The notes under the pieces are model-generated. The model ran no database searches, was not told the origin of the DNA, and saw nothing but the letters and a program-made list of their open reading frames with translations. From Streptomyces toxytricini (GTDB lineage: Bacteria; Actinomycetota; Actinomycetes; Streptomycetales; Streptomycetaceae), in assembly GCF_014649915.1 (NCBI RefSeq), contig NZ_BMTY01000009.1, forward strand, positions 167,497-231,496: DNA of 64,000 bases. The letters run 5' to 3'. Shown here in pieces: positions 53,543-61,958 of this stretch; within the stretch, counting starts at the first letter, position 1, and each line of letters starts with the position of its first letter. A program made the translations under genes and the position numbers.

Positions 53543-54089
53543 GACCCGCAGGCCGCCCGCCCGCGGCCGTCCTGCGCCGGTACGAGAGGGTCAGCGCGCC
53601 CAGCAGCGGCCCCCAGGCGACCAGCGGCAGGTAGAGGAGGCCGACGACGAGCGCGCCGCGGGGGGTCATGTCCGGGTGGGGCAGCGTCCACCACAGCAGG
53701 AAAGGGCTCCACGCGCAGGTCAGCAGGACGGCGGTCGCGCCGGCCGCGGCGGCGACCGCGCGCACCGGCAGGCGGCGGCCGCCCAGCCGCGGGATCCGGG
53801 CGGGCAGCACCACGCCCCAGGGCCGGACCAGGCCGAGCGCGAGCAGGGCCAGCAGCTCGCTGCCGAGGGTGACGCCGAGCGCGTACGCCCGCCCCCAGCC
53901 GGGCAGGCCCGCGGCCGCGTACCCGGCCTCGGTGTACCCGGCCGTGAAGCCGGCGGCGAGCAGCAGCCGCCAGAGGCCGGTGGGCAGTGTCAGCAGGGCG
54001 ATGGCGTGTGCGGCGCACACCGCCCGGCGGGACGCGGCAGGTGCGGGGGCGGGGAGGGGAACGGAGGCGAGACCGCTGCGGGATGTCAT
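53508..54089 (-). CDS. Hypothetical membrane protein
   Basis: A 193-residue protein with four to five hydrophobic segments (AIALLTLPTGLWRLLLAAGFTAGY, AYALGVTLGSELLALLALGLV, AVAAAAGATAVLLTCAWSPFLLWW, ALVVGLLYLPLVAWGPLLGALTL) and Arg-rich loops. It overlaps the tail of the reductase gene by 35 bp in antisense. Conserved in Streptomyces, without a known role. Confidence 0.75.
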   Translation of the reverse strand: MTSRSGLASVPLPAPAPAASRRAVCAAHAIALLTLPTGLWRLLLAAGFTAGYTEAGYAAAGLPGWGRAYALGVTLGSELLALLALGLVRPWGVVLPARIPRLGGRRLPVRAVAAAAGATAVLLTCAWSPFLLWWTLPHPDMTPRGALVVGLLYLPLVAWGPLLGALTLSYRRRTAAGGRPAGLSGGPGAPRCG

Positions 54090-54240
54090 GTACAGCAGCG
54101 TGTCGGCGGGCCCGCGCCCTGCGCGTCGGCCGGGGGTGCGGTCCCTCCCGCGCCTCCCGGCCGACCCCGCGGCGGCCGGTCTCCCCCGCCCGGGGGAGAC
54201 CTGCCCGCCCGCGCGGGGGATCCGGCCCCTCCGCGCGCCG

Positions 54241-55083
54241 CTATGCGGTGCGGGTGGCGATGACCACCGTCGCCCAGAATTCCTCCGACTCGACCGTCCG
54301 CACGGCCAGGCCCGCCGCCTCCAGGGCCGCGGCCGTGTGCGGCGCCTGCCGTCCGCTCGTCTCGATCAGCAGCCGCCCGCCCGGCGCCAGCCAGGGCGGG
54401 GCGCCCGCCGCGATGCGCCGGTGGACGTCCAGCCCGTCCGGGCCGCCGTCCAGCGACACCGGCGGCTCGTGGTCGCGCGCCTCGGACGGCAGCAGCGCGA
54501 TCTCGTCCGTCGGCACGTACGGCGCGTTGGCGAGCAGGACGTCCACCCGGCCGCGCAGCATCTCCGGCAGCGCCCCGTACAGGTCGCCCTCGTGCACCCG
54601 CCCGCCGTACGGGGCGGTGTTTGCGCGCGCGTAGGCGAGCGCGCCCGGGTCAATGTCCGCGGCGTGCAGCTCGGTCCCGGCACCCAGCCGGTGAGCGACC
54701 GCCGCGCCGAGGGCGCCCACGCCGCAGCACAGGTCGAGGACCACCGGCTGCGGGCGGCCGTCCGCAGCGGCGAGCGCGACGGCCTCCTGCACCAGGAACT
54801 CGGTGCGCCTGCGCGGGACGAACGCCCCCGCGCCGACCCGCATGCGCAGCCCGCAGAACCCGGCCCAGCCGACGACGTGCTCCAGCGGCTCCCCGCCGGC
54901 CCGGCGGGCGACCAGCGCGGCCAGGGCCGCCTCCCCGCCGCCGGCCGCGGCCGTGAGCAGCGCCGCCTCCTCCTCCGCGAAGACGCACCCGGCGGCCCGC
55001 AGGGCCGCGACCGTCGCCTCCGCGACCGCCGGCTCGGCTTCCGGCATCTGCTCTGCTTCCCGCACGTCCCGCTCTCCCGGCAT
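54241..55083 (-). CDS. PrmC/HemK-related protein N5-glutamine methyltransferase
   Basis: A 280-residue SAM methyltransferase of the HemK type (TIGR03704-like). Motif I is VVLDLCCGVGALGAAV, the acidic residue is in HAADIDPGALAYA, and the catalytic loop reads LLANAPYVPTDEI, i.e. NAPY in place of the usual NPPY of PrmC. This marks a paralogue whose target may not be the release factors. ATG at 55083 is used; a second ATG at 55047 is possible. Same strand as the acetyltransferase upstream, 42 bp away. Confidence 0.85.
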   Translation of the reverse strand: MPGERDVREAEQMPEAEPAVAEATVAALRAAGCVFAEEEAALLTAAAGGGEAALAALVARRAGGEPLEHVVGWAGFCGLRMRVGAGAFVPRRRTEFLVQEAVALAAADGRPQPVVLDLCCGVGALGAAVAHRLGAGTELHAADIDPGALAYARANTAPYGGRVHEGDLYGALPEMLRGRVDVLLANAPYVPTDEIALLPSEARDHEPPVSLDGGPDGLDVHRRIAAGAPPWLAPGGRLLIETSGRQAPHTAAALEAAGLAVRTVESEEFWATVVIATRTA

Positions 55084-55124
55084 GTCTCTTCCCGTACCGT
55101 CCGCCGCCCCCCGGCGCCCCGCGC

Positions 55125-56369
55125 TCAGAACACGTCCGGGCACCACGGCCGCCGGGCCGTCCGGAACACGGCGTCCGCGAGGGCCAGCGCCCCCGGCCGC
55201 TCCTCGGCCACCCTCCCGAGCGCGCCGAGCCGTACCGCGGACTCGTCGCCGAGGTAGAGCGCGCCGAGCGCCGAGACGTCCAGGCTCAGGTCCGCCGGCT
55301 CCCGGGTGCGGGCGCACTCCCCCGTGCCCGCGTCCAGCCGGTACCGGCCGGCGGCCGGCCCGCCCGGGTCGCGGACCTCCAGGACGAGTGTCCCCGGCAC
55401 CGCGTACGTCCGCGCACCGAGGGCCCGTACGACGTCCAGGACCCGCACCCACAGGAAGTCGGCGGAGGTCACCGGGCGCGCCGCCCGCGGGTCGGGCAGC
55501 AGGTGCGGCAGCAGGTCGTCGGGGGCGCGGTAGCCGGTGCGGACCTTCTGCACCCAGTCGATGGAGCACACGTAGTGCCACAGCGCCCGCTCGGCGGCGG
55601 GGGTCGCCGCGAGGAGCTCCCGGACCCGGACCGTGTTCATGGGCACTTTGGCATCGCCCCAGGCGTCGTCCGCGGTGTAGCGGACGAGGCCGGCGACCTC
55701 GCCCTCCGCCGTGCGGTAGACGGCCTGGAAGCCCTCCCGGTACGGGCGGTGCGACCACTGCTCCAGGCCCGTCGCGAGGGCCCACCAGCGTTCGTCGCGG
55801 CTGACCATGCCGTGCCGCTCGCGGCGCAGCCGCTCGTGCAGGGCGGGGCCGACGCGGCGCACCTCGGCGGCGTCGACGAGGTCGATGCGGCCGCCGTCGC
55901 CGGTCACGGACCGGCGGAGGTCGAGTCCGGTGCGCGGTACGTCGATCTCCCACTCGGTGATGGACGCCGCGGGCCCGTACCCGTAGCGGCCGTAGATCGG
56001 GTACTCGGCGGCGATCAGCGTCGAGACGGCGTCGCCGCGCTCGGCGGACGCGGCGGCGTCGGCGGCGACCATGCGGGTCAGCAGGCCCTGCCGGCGGTGC
56101 GTGGGCAGCACGGTGACGTTCGTGAGGGCGCTGGAGACGACCGCCGCCCCGCCGGGGACGGTCAGCTCCTGCCGGAAGGAGCGCAGGGTGCCGACGCAGG
56201 CGCCGGTGCGGCGGTCGAAGGCGCCGACGATGCGGGCCGGGTCGCTGTGCCGGGCCCGCTGTGCGGCGTCCGACTCGGTCACCGCAGAGGCCGTCAGGAA
56301 GCCGGTGTTGACCGTCTGCATCCACTGGGTCAGTTCCGAAGCGGCGATGGGCCGGACGTCAGCGCTCAT
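55125..56369 (-). CDS. GNAT acetyltransferase, Eis-like
   Basis: A 414-residue Eis-type enzyme: N-terminal GNAT ([15 protein letters not shown] for acetyl-CoA, then [13 protein letters not shown] with the general-acid Tyr), a second GNAT-like domain, and an SCP2-like C-terminal domain ([13 protein letters not shown]). It ends ...PWCPDVF; in mycobacterial Eis the C-terminal carboxylate of Phe acts in catalysis, and the terminal Phe is kept here. Such enzymes acetylate aminoglycosides or other amines. TAGCGT ends seven bases before the ATG, so it is probably leaderless. Confidence 0.9.
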   Translation of the reverse strand: MSADVRPIAASELTQWMQTVNTGFLTASAVTESDAAQRARHSDPARIVGAFDRRTGACVGTLRSFRQELTVPGGAAVVSSALTNVTVLPTHRRQGLLTRMVAADAAASAERGDAVSTLIAAEYPIYGRYGYGPAASITEWEIDVPRTGLDLRRSVTGDGGRIDLVDAAEVRRVGPALHERLRRERHGMVSRDERWWALATGLEQWSHRPYREGFQAVYRTAEGEVAGLVRYTADDAWGDAKVPMNTVRVRELLAATPAAERALWHYVCSIDWVQKVRTGYRAPDDLLPHLLPDPRAARPVTSADFLWVRVLDVVRALGARTYAVPGTLVLEVRDPGGPAAGRYRLDAGTGECARTREPADLSLDVSALGALYLGDESAVRLGALGRVAEERPGALALADAVFRTARRPWCPDVF

Positions 56370-56454
56370 TGGCGCCACGCTAGTGCGCCGTCCGCGCTCC
56401 CGTCGCCGCATTTTCCGCCGGGGCCCCCGCCGCGGGGGCGGGAACCCCGGGGGG

Positions 56455-57099
56455 TCAGGCCAGCAGGTCGTCCACCTGTGCCTCGCCCTCCCGGTATCGC
56501 CGGGTGATCTCGGCGCTGCAGTCGTCCGCGGTGCGCTGCAACTGCTGTCTGCGGCGCGAGACCTGCTGCTCGTATCCCGTCAACCGGCCCATCGCCTCGT
56601 GGAGTTCGCCGTCCGTTCGGGCCTCCAGGTCCGACAGCTCTACGTCGGACAGCATCTCCGCCGCCAGCACCCGGTACTGCTCCCCGCGCGGCGTGCCGAG
56701 CGTGACGTGCCGGGCGGAGGCACTGCGGCTGGACGGCGCGTCGGCGAGGATCTCCGAGAGCCGGTCCACCACCGGCGCCTCGGGCGGCACGGGCGCCTCC
56801 GGGTCGCTGCGCCGGGCCAGTTCGGCGCGCAGGATGTCGATCCGGCCCTGCAGGAGCCGGCGGACGTAGCTGAGGTCGGCCTCCTCGCGCTGGGCGTCGC
56901 GGCGCAGCGCGCGCAGCTCCGGCAGGCCGAGCGCGGTGGCGGGCGTGGTCGGCGCCTGCCCCGGCTCCTCCGCGCTGCGCTGCGCGGGCGGCCGTACCGT
57001 GCCGGCCGCCGGGGCGGCGGCGCCGACGGACGCTGCGGATGGTGTGGGTGGAGCGGGTGGTGCGGGTGATGCAGGTACGGAGGTACCAGAAGTATTCAT
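56455..57099 (-). CDS. rsiG: c-di-GMP-binding anti-sigma factor RsiG
   Basis: A 214-residue protein that holds the sporulation sigma factor WhiG inactive when loaded with cyclic di-GMP. The two signature motifs E-x3-S-x2-R-x3-Q-x3-D are both exact: E73-S77-R80-Q84-D88 and E177-S181-R184-Q188-D192, placed on the two helices of the antiparallel coiled coil. The N-terminal 55 residues are Pro/Ala-rich and the segment between (about 98-145) is a flexible loop. GAGGGGACGG precedes the ATG by about 10 bases. It is unlinked to whiG here. Confidence 0.93.
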   Translation of the reverse strand: MNTSGTSVPASPAPPAPPTPSAASVGAAAPAAGTVRPPAQRSAEEPGQAPTTPATALGLPELRALRRDAQREEADLSYVRRLLQGRIDILRAELARRSDPEAPVPPEAPVVDRLSEILADAPSSRSASARHVTLGTPRGEQYRVLAAEMLSDVELSDLEARTDGELHEAMGRLTGYEQQVSRRRQQLQRTADDCSAEITRRYREGEAQVDDLLA

Positions 57100-57271
57100 G
57101 CGAACGTGTCCGTCCCCTCGACCGGTGCATGGGCTCTCCCCCGGGCCCGCGTGACGCGTGGGGCCGGGGCGAAGCACCGCCTGCGTGCATCGTGCCACTC
57201 TCCGTGGTGCGGGCGCAGTCCCGCGCCACCCGTTCGGCCGCGGAGGAGTCCCCGCCTGGTACACAGGTGGT

Positions 57272-57697
57272 ATGCGAGCAGTGGTGCAGAGAGTGGACGG
57301 CGCGAGCGTCGTCGTGGCCGGTGAGACCGTGGGCGAGATCGTCGGGGAGGGGTTGTGCGCCCTCGTGGGCGTGACCCATGACGACACCCCGGAGAAGGCG
57401 GCGCAGCTGGCCAGAAAGCTGTGGTCCGTGCGGATCCTGGAGGGCGAGAAGTCCTGCAGCGACGTCTCCGCGCCGCTGCTGGTCGTCTCGCAGTTCACGC
57501 TGTACGGCGACGCCCGCAAGGGCCGCCGCCCCACCTGGAACGCGGCGGCACCCGGCGACGTCGCCGAGCCGCTCGTCGACGAGGTCGTCGCGCAGCTGCG
57601 CGCGCTGGGGGCGACGGTGGCGACGGGCCGGTTCGGCGCGGACATGCGGGTCTCGCTGACGAACCACGGCCCGTTCACCCTCGTCATCGACGTCTGA
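57272..57697 (+). CDS. dtd: D-aminoacyl-tRNA deacylase
   Basis: A 141-residue homodimeric enzyme that removes D-amino acids (and glycine mischarged on tRNA-Ala). Both family motifs are seen: SQFTLYGD and [10 protein letters not shown] with the cross-subunit Gly-Pro. MRAVVQRV at the start is typical. TACACA ends six bases before the ATG. Convergent with ygfZ. Confidence 0.97.
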   Translation: MRAVVQRVDGASVVVAGETVGEIVGEGLCALVGVTHDDTPEKAAQLARKLWSVRILEGEKSCSDVSAPLLVVSQFTLYGDARKGRRPTWNAAAPGDVAEPLVDEVVAQLRALGATVATGRFGADMRVSLTNHGPFTLVIDV

Positions 57698-57729
57698 GGC
57701 GCGGAAGGCGCGGGCACGGTCCGGCGGCC

Positions 57730-58695
57730 CTACGGGGCGACGACGACCTCCTGCGCGGCGGCCGTCGTCCCCGCCAGCAGCGGGGCGTCCACCGGCACGT
57801 TCCGCTTGACCAGGGCGAGCGCGATCGGGCCGAGCTCGTGGTGGCGGACCGCCGTCGTCACGAAGCCCAGCTGGCGGCCCTCCGCCCCGTCGGCGGCGAG
57901 CCTGAGCGGCGCCCCGTGCGCCGGGAGGTGCACCTCCGAGCCGTCCAGGTGCAGGAAGACCAGGCGGCGCGGCGGCTTCCCCAGGTTGTGGACGCGGGCC
58001 ACCGTCTCCTGCCCGCGGTAGCAGCCCTTCTGCAGGTGCACCGCGGTGCCGATCCAGCCCAGCTCGTGCGGGATGGTGCGGTGGTCGGTCTCCAGGCCGA
58101 GCCGCGGCCGGTGCGCCTCGACGCGCAGCGCCTCGTACGCGAGCAGGCCGGCGGCCGGCCCGTGTCCGGCCGCGAAGGCCTCCAGCTCGCCGCGCGGCAG
58201 GAACACGTCCCGGCCGTGCGCGGTCTCGCGTACGACGAGCTCCTTGTCGACCTCGGCGATGGACCCGGCGGGCAGGTGTACGACGGCGAAGTCACCGGTC
58301 CGGTCGGCGACTTCGACGCGGTAGAAGAACTTCATCGACTCCAGGTAGGCGATCAGCGCCTCCCGGGTGCCCGGTTCCACGTGCGCCCACACCGTCTCGC
58401 CGTCGTCGACGAGGTACAGCGCGTGCTCGATGTGCCCGTTCGCGGAGAGGATCAGCGCCTCGGTGGCCTGGCCGGGCGGGAGTTCGGTGACGTGCTGGGT
58501 GATCAACAGGTGCAGCCAGCTCAGCCGGTCCGGTCCGGTGACGGTCACGACCCCGCGGTGCGAGAGGTCGACGAAGCCTCGGCCGTCGGCGAGTGCGCGC
58601 TGCTCGCCGTACAGCTCTCCGTAGTGGGCGGCGACGCCCTCGTCGCGGCCTTCGGCCTGCACGGCGCCGGGGAGGTTCAGCAGGGGGCTGGTCAT
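57730..58695 (-). CDS. ygfZ: Folate-binding protein YgfZ (GcvT-like), Fe-S cluster repair
   Basis: A 321-residue tetrahydrofolate-binding protein of the GcvT fold that supports Fe-S enzymes. The family Cys motif is intact: KGCYRGQETVAR (near residue 225). N-terminal LLNLPGAVQAEG and DLSHRGVVTVTGPDRLSWLHLL are typical. TACGCT ends seven bases before the ATG (leaderless pattern). It lies 21 bp after nur in the same direction, but has its own promoter-like hexamer. Confidence 0.93.
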   Translation of the reverse strand: MTSPLLNLPGAVQAEGRDEGVAAHYGELYGEQRALADGRGFVDLSHRGVVTVTGPDRLSWLHLLITQHVTELPPGQATEALILSANGHIEHALYLVDDGETVWAHVEPGTREALIAYLESMKFFYRVEVADRTGDFAVVHLPAGSIAEVDKELVVRETAHGRDVFLPRGELEAFAAGHGPAAGLLAYEALRVEAHRPRLGLETDHRTIPHELGWIGTAVHLQKGCYRGQETVARVHNLGKPPRRLVFLHLDGSEVHLPAHGAPLRLAADGAEGRQLGFVTTAVRHHELGPIALALVKRNVPVDAPLLAGTTAAAQEVVVAP

Positions 58696-58716
58696 GGGAC
58701 CAAGCGTACGACCCCG

Positions 58717-59181
58717 TCAGGCGGGCTCGGCAGGGCGCTCGGCGGCGCACGCGCGGCACAGACCGAAGATCGCGAAGTGCTTCATGTCGGTGTCGAAGCC
58801 GAACGCGCCGCGGAGCTTCTCCGTGAACTCGGCGGCGATGCCGACGTCCGCCTCGATCACGCCGGCGCACTCGCGGCACACCAGGTGGATGTGGTGGTGC
58901 CGGTCCGCGAGGTGGTAGGTCGGCGCCCCGTGCCCGAGGTGGGCGTGCGAGACGAGCTTCAGCTCCTCCAGCAGCTCCAGCGTCCGATAGACGGTGGAGA
59001 TGTTGACCCCGGAGGCGGTCTTGCGGACGTGCGCGAGGATGTCGTCCGGCGTCGCGTGGCCGAGGGCGTCCACGGCTTCCAGGACGAGCTGGCGCTGCGG
59101 CGTCAGCCGGTATCCGCGCTGCCGCAGGTCGCTCTTCCAGTCGGTGCCGGGGGCACGGTCGGGGCTTTCGGGGCTCACCAC
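58717..59181 (-). CDS. nur: Nickel-responsive Fur-family regulator Nur
   Basis: A 154-residue Fur-type repressor. The winged helix (YRLTPQRQLVLEAV, INISTVYRTLELLEELKLVSH in parts) and the metal-rich region HLADRHHHIHLVCREC are clear; the structural zinc uses the CREC and CRAC pairs. From memory, the sequence closely follows S. coelicolor Nur (nickel uptake and SOD switch), including WKSDLRQRGYRLTPQR and TDMKHFAIFG. TACACT ends six bases before the GTG at 59181, so it is probably leaderless. Confidence 0.9.
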   Translation of the reverse strand: MVSPESPDRAPGTDWKSDLRQRGYRLTPQRQLVLEAVDALGHATPDDILAHVRKTASGVNISTVYRTLELLEELKLVSHAHLGHGAPTYHLADRHHHIHLVCRECAGVIEADVGIAAEFTEKLRGAFGFDTDMKHFAIFGLCRACAAERPAEPA

Positions 59182-59200
59182 GGGCCCAGTGTAAGCGCGC

Positions 59201-59237
59201 GGCGGGGACCGCGGGCGGGCTGCCCGCGGTCCCCGCC
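59201..59237 (-). terminator. Terminator after the nitrobindin-like gene
   Basis: A 16-bp perfect stem (GGCGGGGACCGCGGGC and complement) with a 5-nt loop lies 44 bp past the stop at 59281 and just before the nur promoter. Confidence 0.85.
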
Positions 59238-59280
59238 GGGACGCGCTGCGGTGCCGGCCGGCGCGGGCGCCGGCGGCGGA

Positions 59281-59853
59281 TCAGCGGAAGAAGGCGATGC
59301 CGTCGTCCGGCATGTCCGGGAGGTTGCGCGCCATCTCGGCGACCTCCTCCGGGGTGACGACCTTCTTGAGCTGGGCCGACATGTAGGGGCGCAGCTCGAC
59401 GTCCGGGGTGGCCTTCTCGCCGACCCACATCAGGTCGCCCTTGACGTAGCCGTAGAGGCGCTTGCCGCCGCTGTACGGGCCGGAGGCGGCGGTGCGGGCC
59501 ACCGCGTCCGTGGCCAGGTCGATCTGCGGCTTCTGGTCGGCGAGCTCGCCGTACCAGACCTCGACGACGCCCTGGTCGCGCACCATGACGATCTCGACCT
59601 TGCGGTCCTTGTCGATGCGCCAGTAGCCGGACTCGGACTCCAGCGGCCGCACCTTGCGGCCCTCGGCGTCGAGGACCCAGGTGGACGAGGTGTACGCCAG
59701 GAAGTCCCGGCCGTCGTGGCTGAAGACGACCTCCTGGCCGAAGTTGCACTTCTCCTCACCCGGGAAGTCGAAGACGCCAGCGCCCTCCCAGGTGCCGAGG
59801 AGGAAGGCGAGGGGGACGAGGCCCGGGTTCAGGTCGGACGGGATCTGGATCAT
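59281..59853 (-). CDS. Nitrobindin-like haem-binding beta-barrel (FABP family)
   Basis: A 190-residue lipocalin-like barrel. The nitrobindin signature GTWEGAG is at 20-26 in LAFLLGTWEGAGVFDF, and the proximal haem histidine would lie in the late barrel strands (about 150-165, in the SAQLKKVV region of weaker match). Homologues bind ferric haem and scavenge NO or peroxynitrite. It follows the 33-residue membrane peptide by 61 bp and ends at a strong hairpin. Confidence 0.88.
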   Translation of the reverse strand: MIQIPSDLNPGLVPLAFLLGTWEGAGVFDFPGEEKCNFGQEVVFSHDGRDFLAYTSSTWVLDAEGRKVRPLESESGYWRIDKDRKVEIVMVRDQGVVEVWYGELADQKPQIDLATDAVARTAASGPYSGGKRLYGYVKGDLMWVGEKATPDVELRPYMSAQLKKVVTPEEVAEMARNLPDMPDDGIAFFR

Positions 59854-59914
59854 GAATGGCTGCTCAGGCGATCTGTGGGAGGGGGTTCCGGGTCCGGGGA
59901 GGCCGATCCGTGGA

Positions 59915-60016
59915 TCAGCGCTGGCCCTGGTACAGCTTCTTCACGGCGAGGCCGGTGAAGGCGAGGACGCCGACGCAGACCAGGACGAGCAGGGAGGTGA
60001 AGAATGCCTCAAGCAC
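59915..60016 (-). CDS. 33-residue single-pass membrane peptide
   Basis: On the minus strand GTG at 60016 begins a short frame with GAGGAG about eight bases upstream. The product starts MLEAFFTSLL, has a single hydrophobic stretch (about 5-26, with VLVCVGVLAFTGLAV) and a basic end KKLYQGQR. This is the normal shape of a conserved small actinobacterial membrane protein. It may be co-transcribed with the nitrobindin-like gene 61 bp downstream. No function is known. Confidence 0.65.
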   Translation of the reverse strand: MLEAFFTSLLVLVCVGVLAFTGLAVKKLYQGQR

Positions 60017-60115
60017 GGGGGACTCCTCGGAGGTGTCGGTTGGCGGGTACGGGGCCGGTCCCCAAGCGTACTGTCCGCCCGCCCGCCGCACTCCCCGAGG
60101 TGCCCGCCCGCGCGG

Positions 60116-60140
60116 CCGGGGCGCCGCGGGGGCGCCCCGG
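60116..60140 (-). terminator. Terminator after the three-gene membrane cluster
   Basis: CCGGGGCGCC and GGCGCCCCGG form a perfect 10-bp stem with a 5-nt loop, eight bases past the stop at 60148 on the minus strand. Confidence 0.75.
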
Positions 60141-60147
60141 GGCGCGC

Positions 60148-60978
60148 TCAGCCGAGGAGCTGGCTCTGCAGGACCACGGTCTGGTGGAACGGGACGGTCG
60201 CGACCCCGCCCTTGCGCGACTGGAACACGGCGGCCTGCACGTCACCCGACTGGATGCACCCGACCCGGACCTCCTCGTCCCCGACGGGCGGGGCCTCCGC
60301 GAACACGTCCACGGTGCCGTGCCGGGCGGGGCGGGGCTGGGCGAGCTCCGCCTTCGTCCATGCGTCGTCGTCGTCGATGCGGTTCACCCCCTTGATGTTC
60401 ATGGTGATGCCGCACCGGTCGCGGTCGTCGGCGAAGTCGGGGGAGGAGAACCGCAGCAGGTAGACACGGGTGCGGCTGCCGTCGGGCATGGTCCAGCCGC
60501 GGCCGGCGATCTGGCGCAGGCCCTCGTCGGTGAACTCCTGCTTCAGCTTCTGCCGGACGGTGGGCTCGAACTCCTCCAGGAAGGTGTCCTCGGAGACCTT
60601 CTGGTCCTGCTCCACCTTCAGGGCCGGATCGGGGGCGGATCCGCGCGGGGCGGGCAGCAGCAGCTGGAAGAGGGGCGCGTAGTGGGTGCCGTCCGCGTTG
60701 TCCTCGGAGAAGGGCTGCGGGGCACCGGGCGCAAGGGTGGGCTTGGCGAGCACCGGGTAGTCCCAGCGGCCGTCCCCGCGCGTCTCCAGGCCCGGCAGGT
60801 CGGTGCGGTCGGCCTGCATGATCCCGTACGCGGTCCCGGTGCCGAAGGCGGCGAACGCGGCGGCCGCGGCCAGCAGGCGCAGCGCCGCGGCGCCCCGCCG
60901 GCGCGCGGGCGCGGCCGGCGCAGGGGCGGTGTCGGTCCCGTTCTCGGTGCCGGTCTCGGTGGTGTGGTGGTCGGTCAC
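60148..60978 (-). CDS. Membrane-anchored protein of unknown function (cluster gene 3)
   Basis: A 276-residue protein with a short cytoplasmic start, one membrane helix (about 32-55, LRLLAAAAAFAAFGTGTAYGIM) and an outer domain. A recognisable block EEFEPTVRQKLKQEFTDEGLRQIAGRGWTMPDGSRTRVYLLRF (about 147-190, in parts) aligns with blocks in the two genes before it. Two Cys (DRCGITM, RVGCIQ) may pair outside. Its GTG overlaps the previous stop (GTGA). No family name is known to me. Confidence 0.8.
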   Translation of the reverse strand: MTDHHTTETGTENGTDTAPAPAAPARRRGAAALRLLAAAAAFAAFGTGTAYGIMQADRTDLPGLETRGDGRWDYPVLAKPTLAPGAPQPFSEDNADGTHYAPLFQLLLPAPRGSAPDPALKVEQDQKVSEDTFLEEFEPTVRQKLKQEFTDEGLRQIAGRGWTMPDGSRTRVYLLRFSSPDFADDRDRCGITMNIKGVNRIDDDDAWTKAELAQPRPARHGTVDVFAEAPPVGDEEVRVGCIQSGDVQAAVFQSRKGGVATVPFHQTVVLQSQLLG

Positions 60979-61958
60979 ACGGACTCCCCGGGGGACTTCA
61001 GGCGGCTCAGCTGGTTCTTGAAGAAGGAGGCGGCGTCTGCGGGCGAGAACGGCTTGGGCCCGAACGCGCGGAAGGTGACAAGGACGTCGCCCTGGACGGC
61101 CACGCAGTCCATCGAGTCGATCTTCTCCTGCTTCTCCTCGCCGATGGCCAGGAGCACGCACTTGGCCTCGGGGTGGCCGTCCACGGCGGGGGCGCCGCGG
61201 CCGTCGCCCGCCAGCTCGTTGAGCTTCTTCGCCGCCTCGGACAGCCTGCCGACCGCCTTGGCGTCGGCCTGCATGATGCGGACCTGGTAGACGGCGCCGC
61301 CGCCGTCCTTGGTGTAGCTGCGGCCGGCGAGGCCCTTGACCTTCATGCCCTCCAGCACCTCGTCACGCCGCTTCCGCTCGGAGCTGGAGAGTCCGCCGCG
61401 GGCGTCGCCGTACGTCTGGACGGCCTTCTCGCCGGAGAAGGAGTAGTCGTTGCCGTCACGCCCGAGGTCCGGGCCGAGGGAGTAGCCGGACGGGACCGGC
61501 AGCAGCTTGCCGGAGAGCTCCCCGGCCGGGACCGGCGCGGGGTCCTCCGGCGCCGCCGGGGGCGCGCCCTCCGGGACCCAGTAGCGGGTCGCGACGCTCC
61601 GGTCGGCTCCCTCCAGTGCCGCGGACCCGGCGATCGCGCCGCCCGCGAGGACGGCGAGGGCGACCGCGCCGCCGGCGAGGGCGGCGGCCTTGCGACCGCG
61701 GCGGGGCGGGGATGCGGGCGCGGGCTCGTCCGCCGGCGCGGCGGCGGCCGTGTCTGCGGCGGCCGTGTCCGCGGTGGTTGCGTCCGCGGTGGTTGCGTCC
61801 GCGGTGGTTGCGTCCGCGGCGGCCGTGTCCGCGGTGGTTGCGTCCGCGGTGGTTGCGTCCGCGGTGGTTGCGTCCGCGGTGGTTGCGTCCGCGGTGGTTG
61901 TGTCCGCCGCGCTGTCCGCGGCAGCGGCGGCGGTGTCCGTCTTCAGCGGCTCGGTCAC
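60975..61958 (-). CDS. Membrane-anchored protein with minisatellite N-terminus (cluster gene 2)
   Basis: A 327-residue protein. The cytoplasmic N-terminus is a run of Thr-Thr-Ala-Asp-Ala and Thr-Ala-Ala-Ala-Asp pentads (about 18-73) encoded by an 11-unit DNA repeat; then basic PPRRGRKAA, one membrane helix (about 90-112) and an outer domain with RDEVLEGMKVKGLAGRSYTKDGGGAVYQVRIMQ (in parts) like its neighbours, and two Cys (KCVLL, DCVAV). GTGA overlaps join it to both neighbouring genes. Function unknown. Confidence 0.8.
   Translation of the reverse strand: MTEPLKTDTAAAAADSAADTTTADATTADATTADATTADATTADTAAADATTADATTADATTADTAAADTAAAAPADEPAPASPPRRGRKAAALAGGAVALAVLAGGAIAGSAALEGADRSVATRYWVPEGAPPAAPEDPAPVPAGELSGKLLPVPSGYSLGPDLGRDGNDYSFSGEKAVQTYGDARGGLSSSERKRRDEVLEGMKVKGLAGRSYTKDGGGAVYQVRIMQADAKAVGRLSEAAKKLNELAGDGRGAPAVDGHPEAKCVLLAIGEEKQEKIDSMDCVAVQGDVLVTFRAFGPKPFSPADAASFFKNQLSRLKSPGESV
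61741..61905. repeat. 15-bp coding minisatellite, 11 units
   Basis: Eleven tandem 15-bp units of two kinds: A = GCGGCGGCCGTGTCC and B = GCGGTGGTTGCGTCC. A higher-order 60-bp block A-B-B-B is present twice in succession (61756-61815 and 61816-61875). The unit keeps the frame, so copy number can vary freely. Confidence 0.95.
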
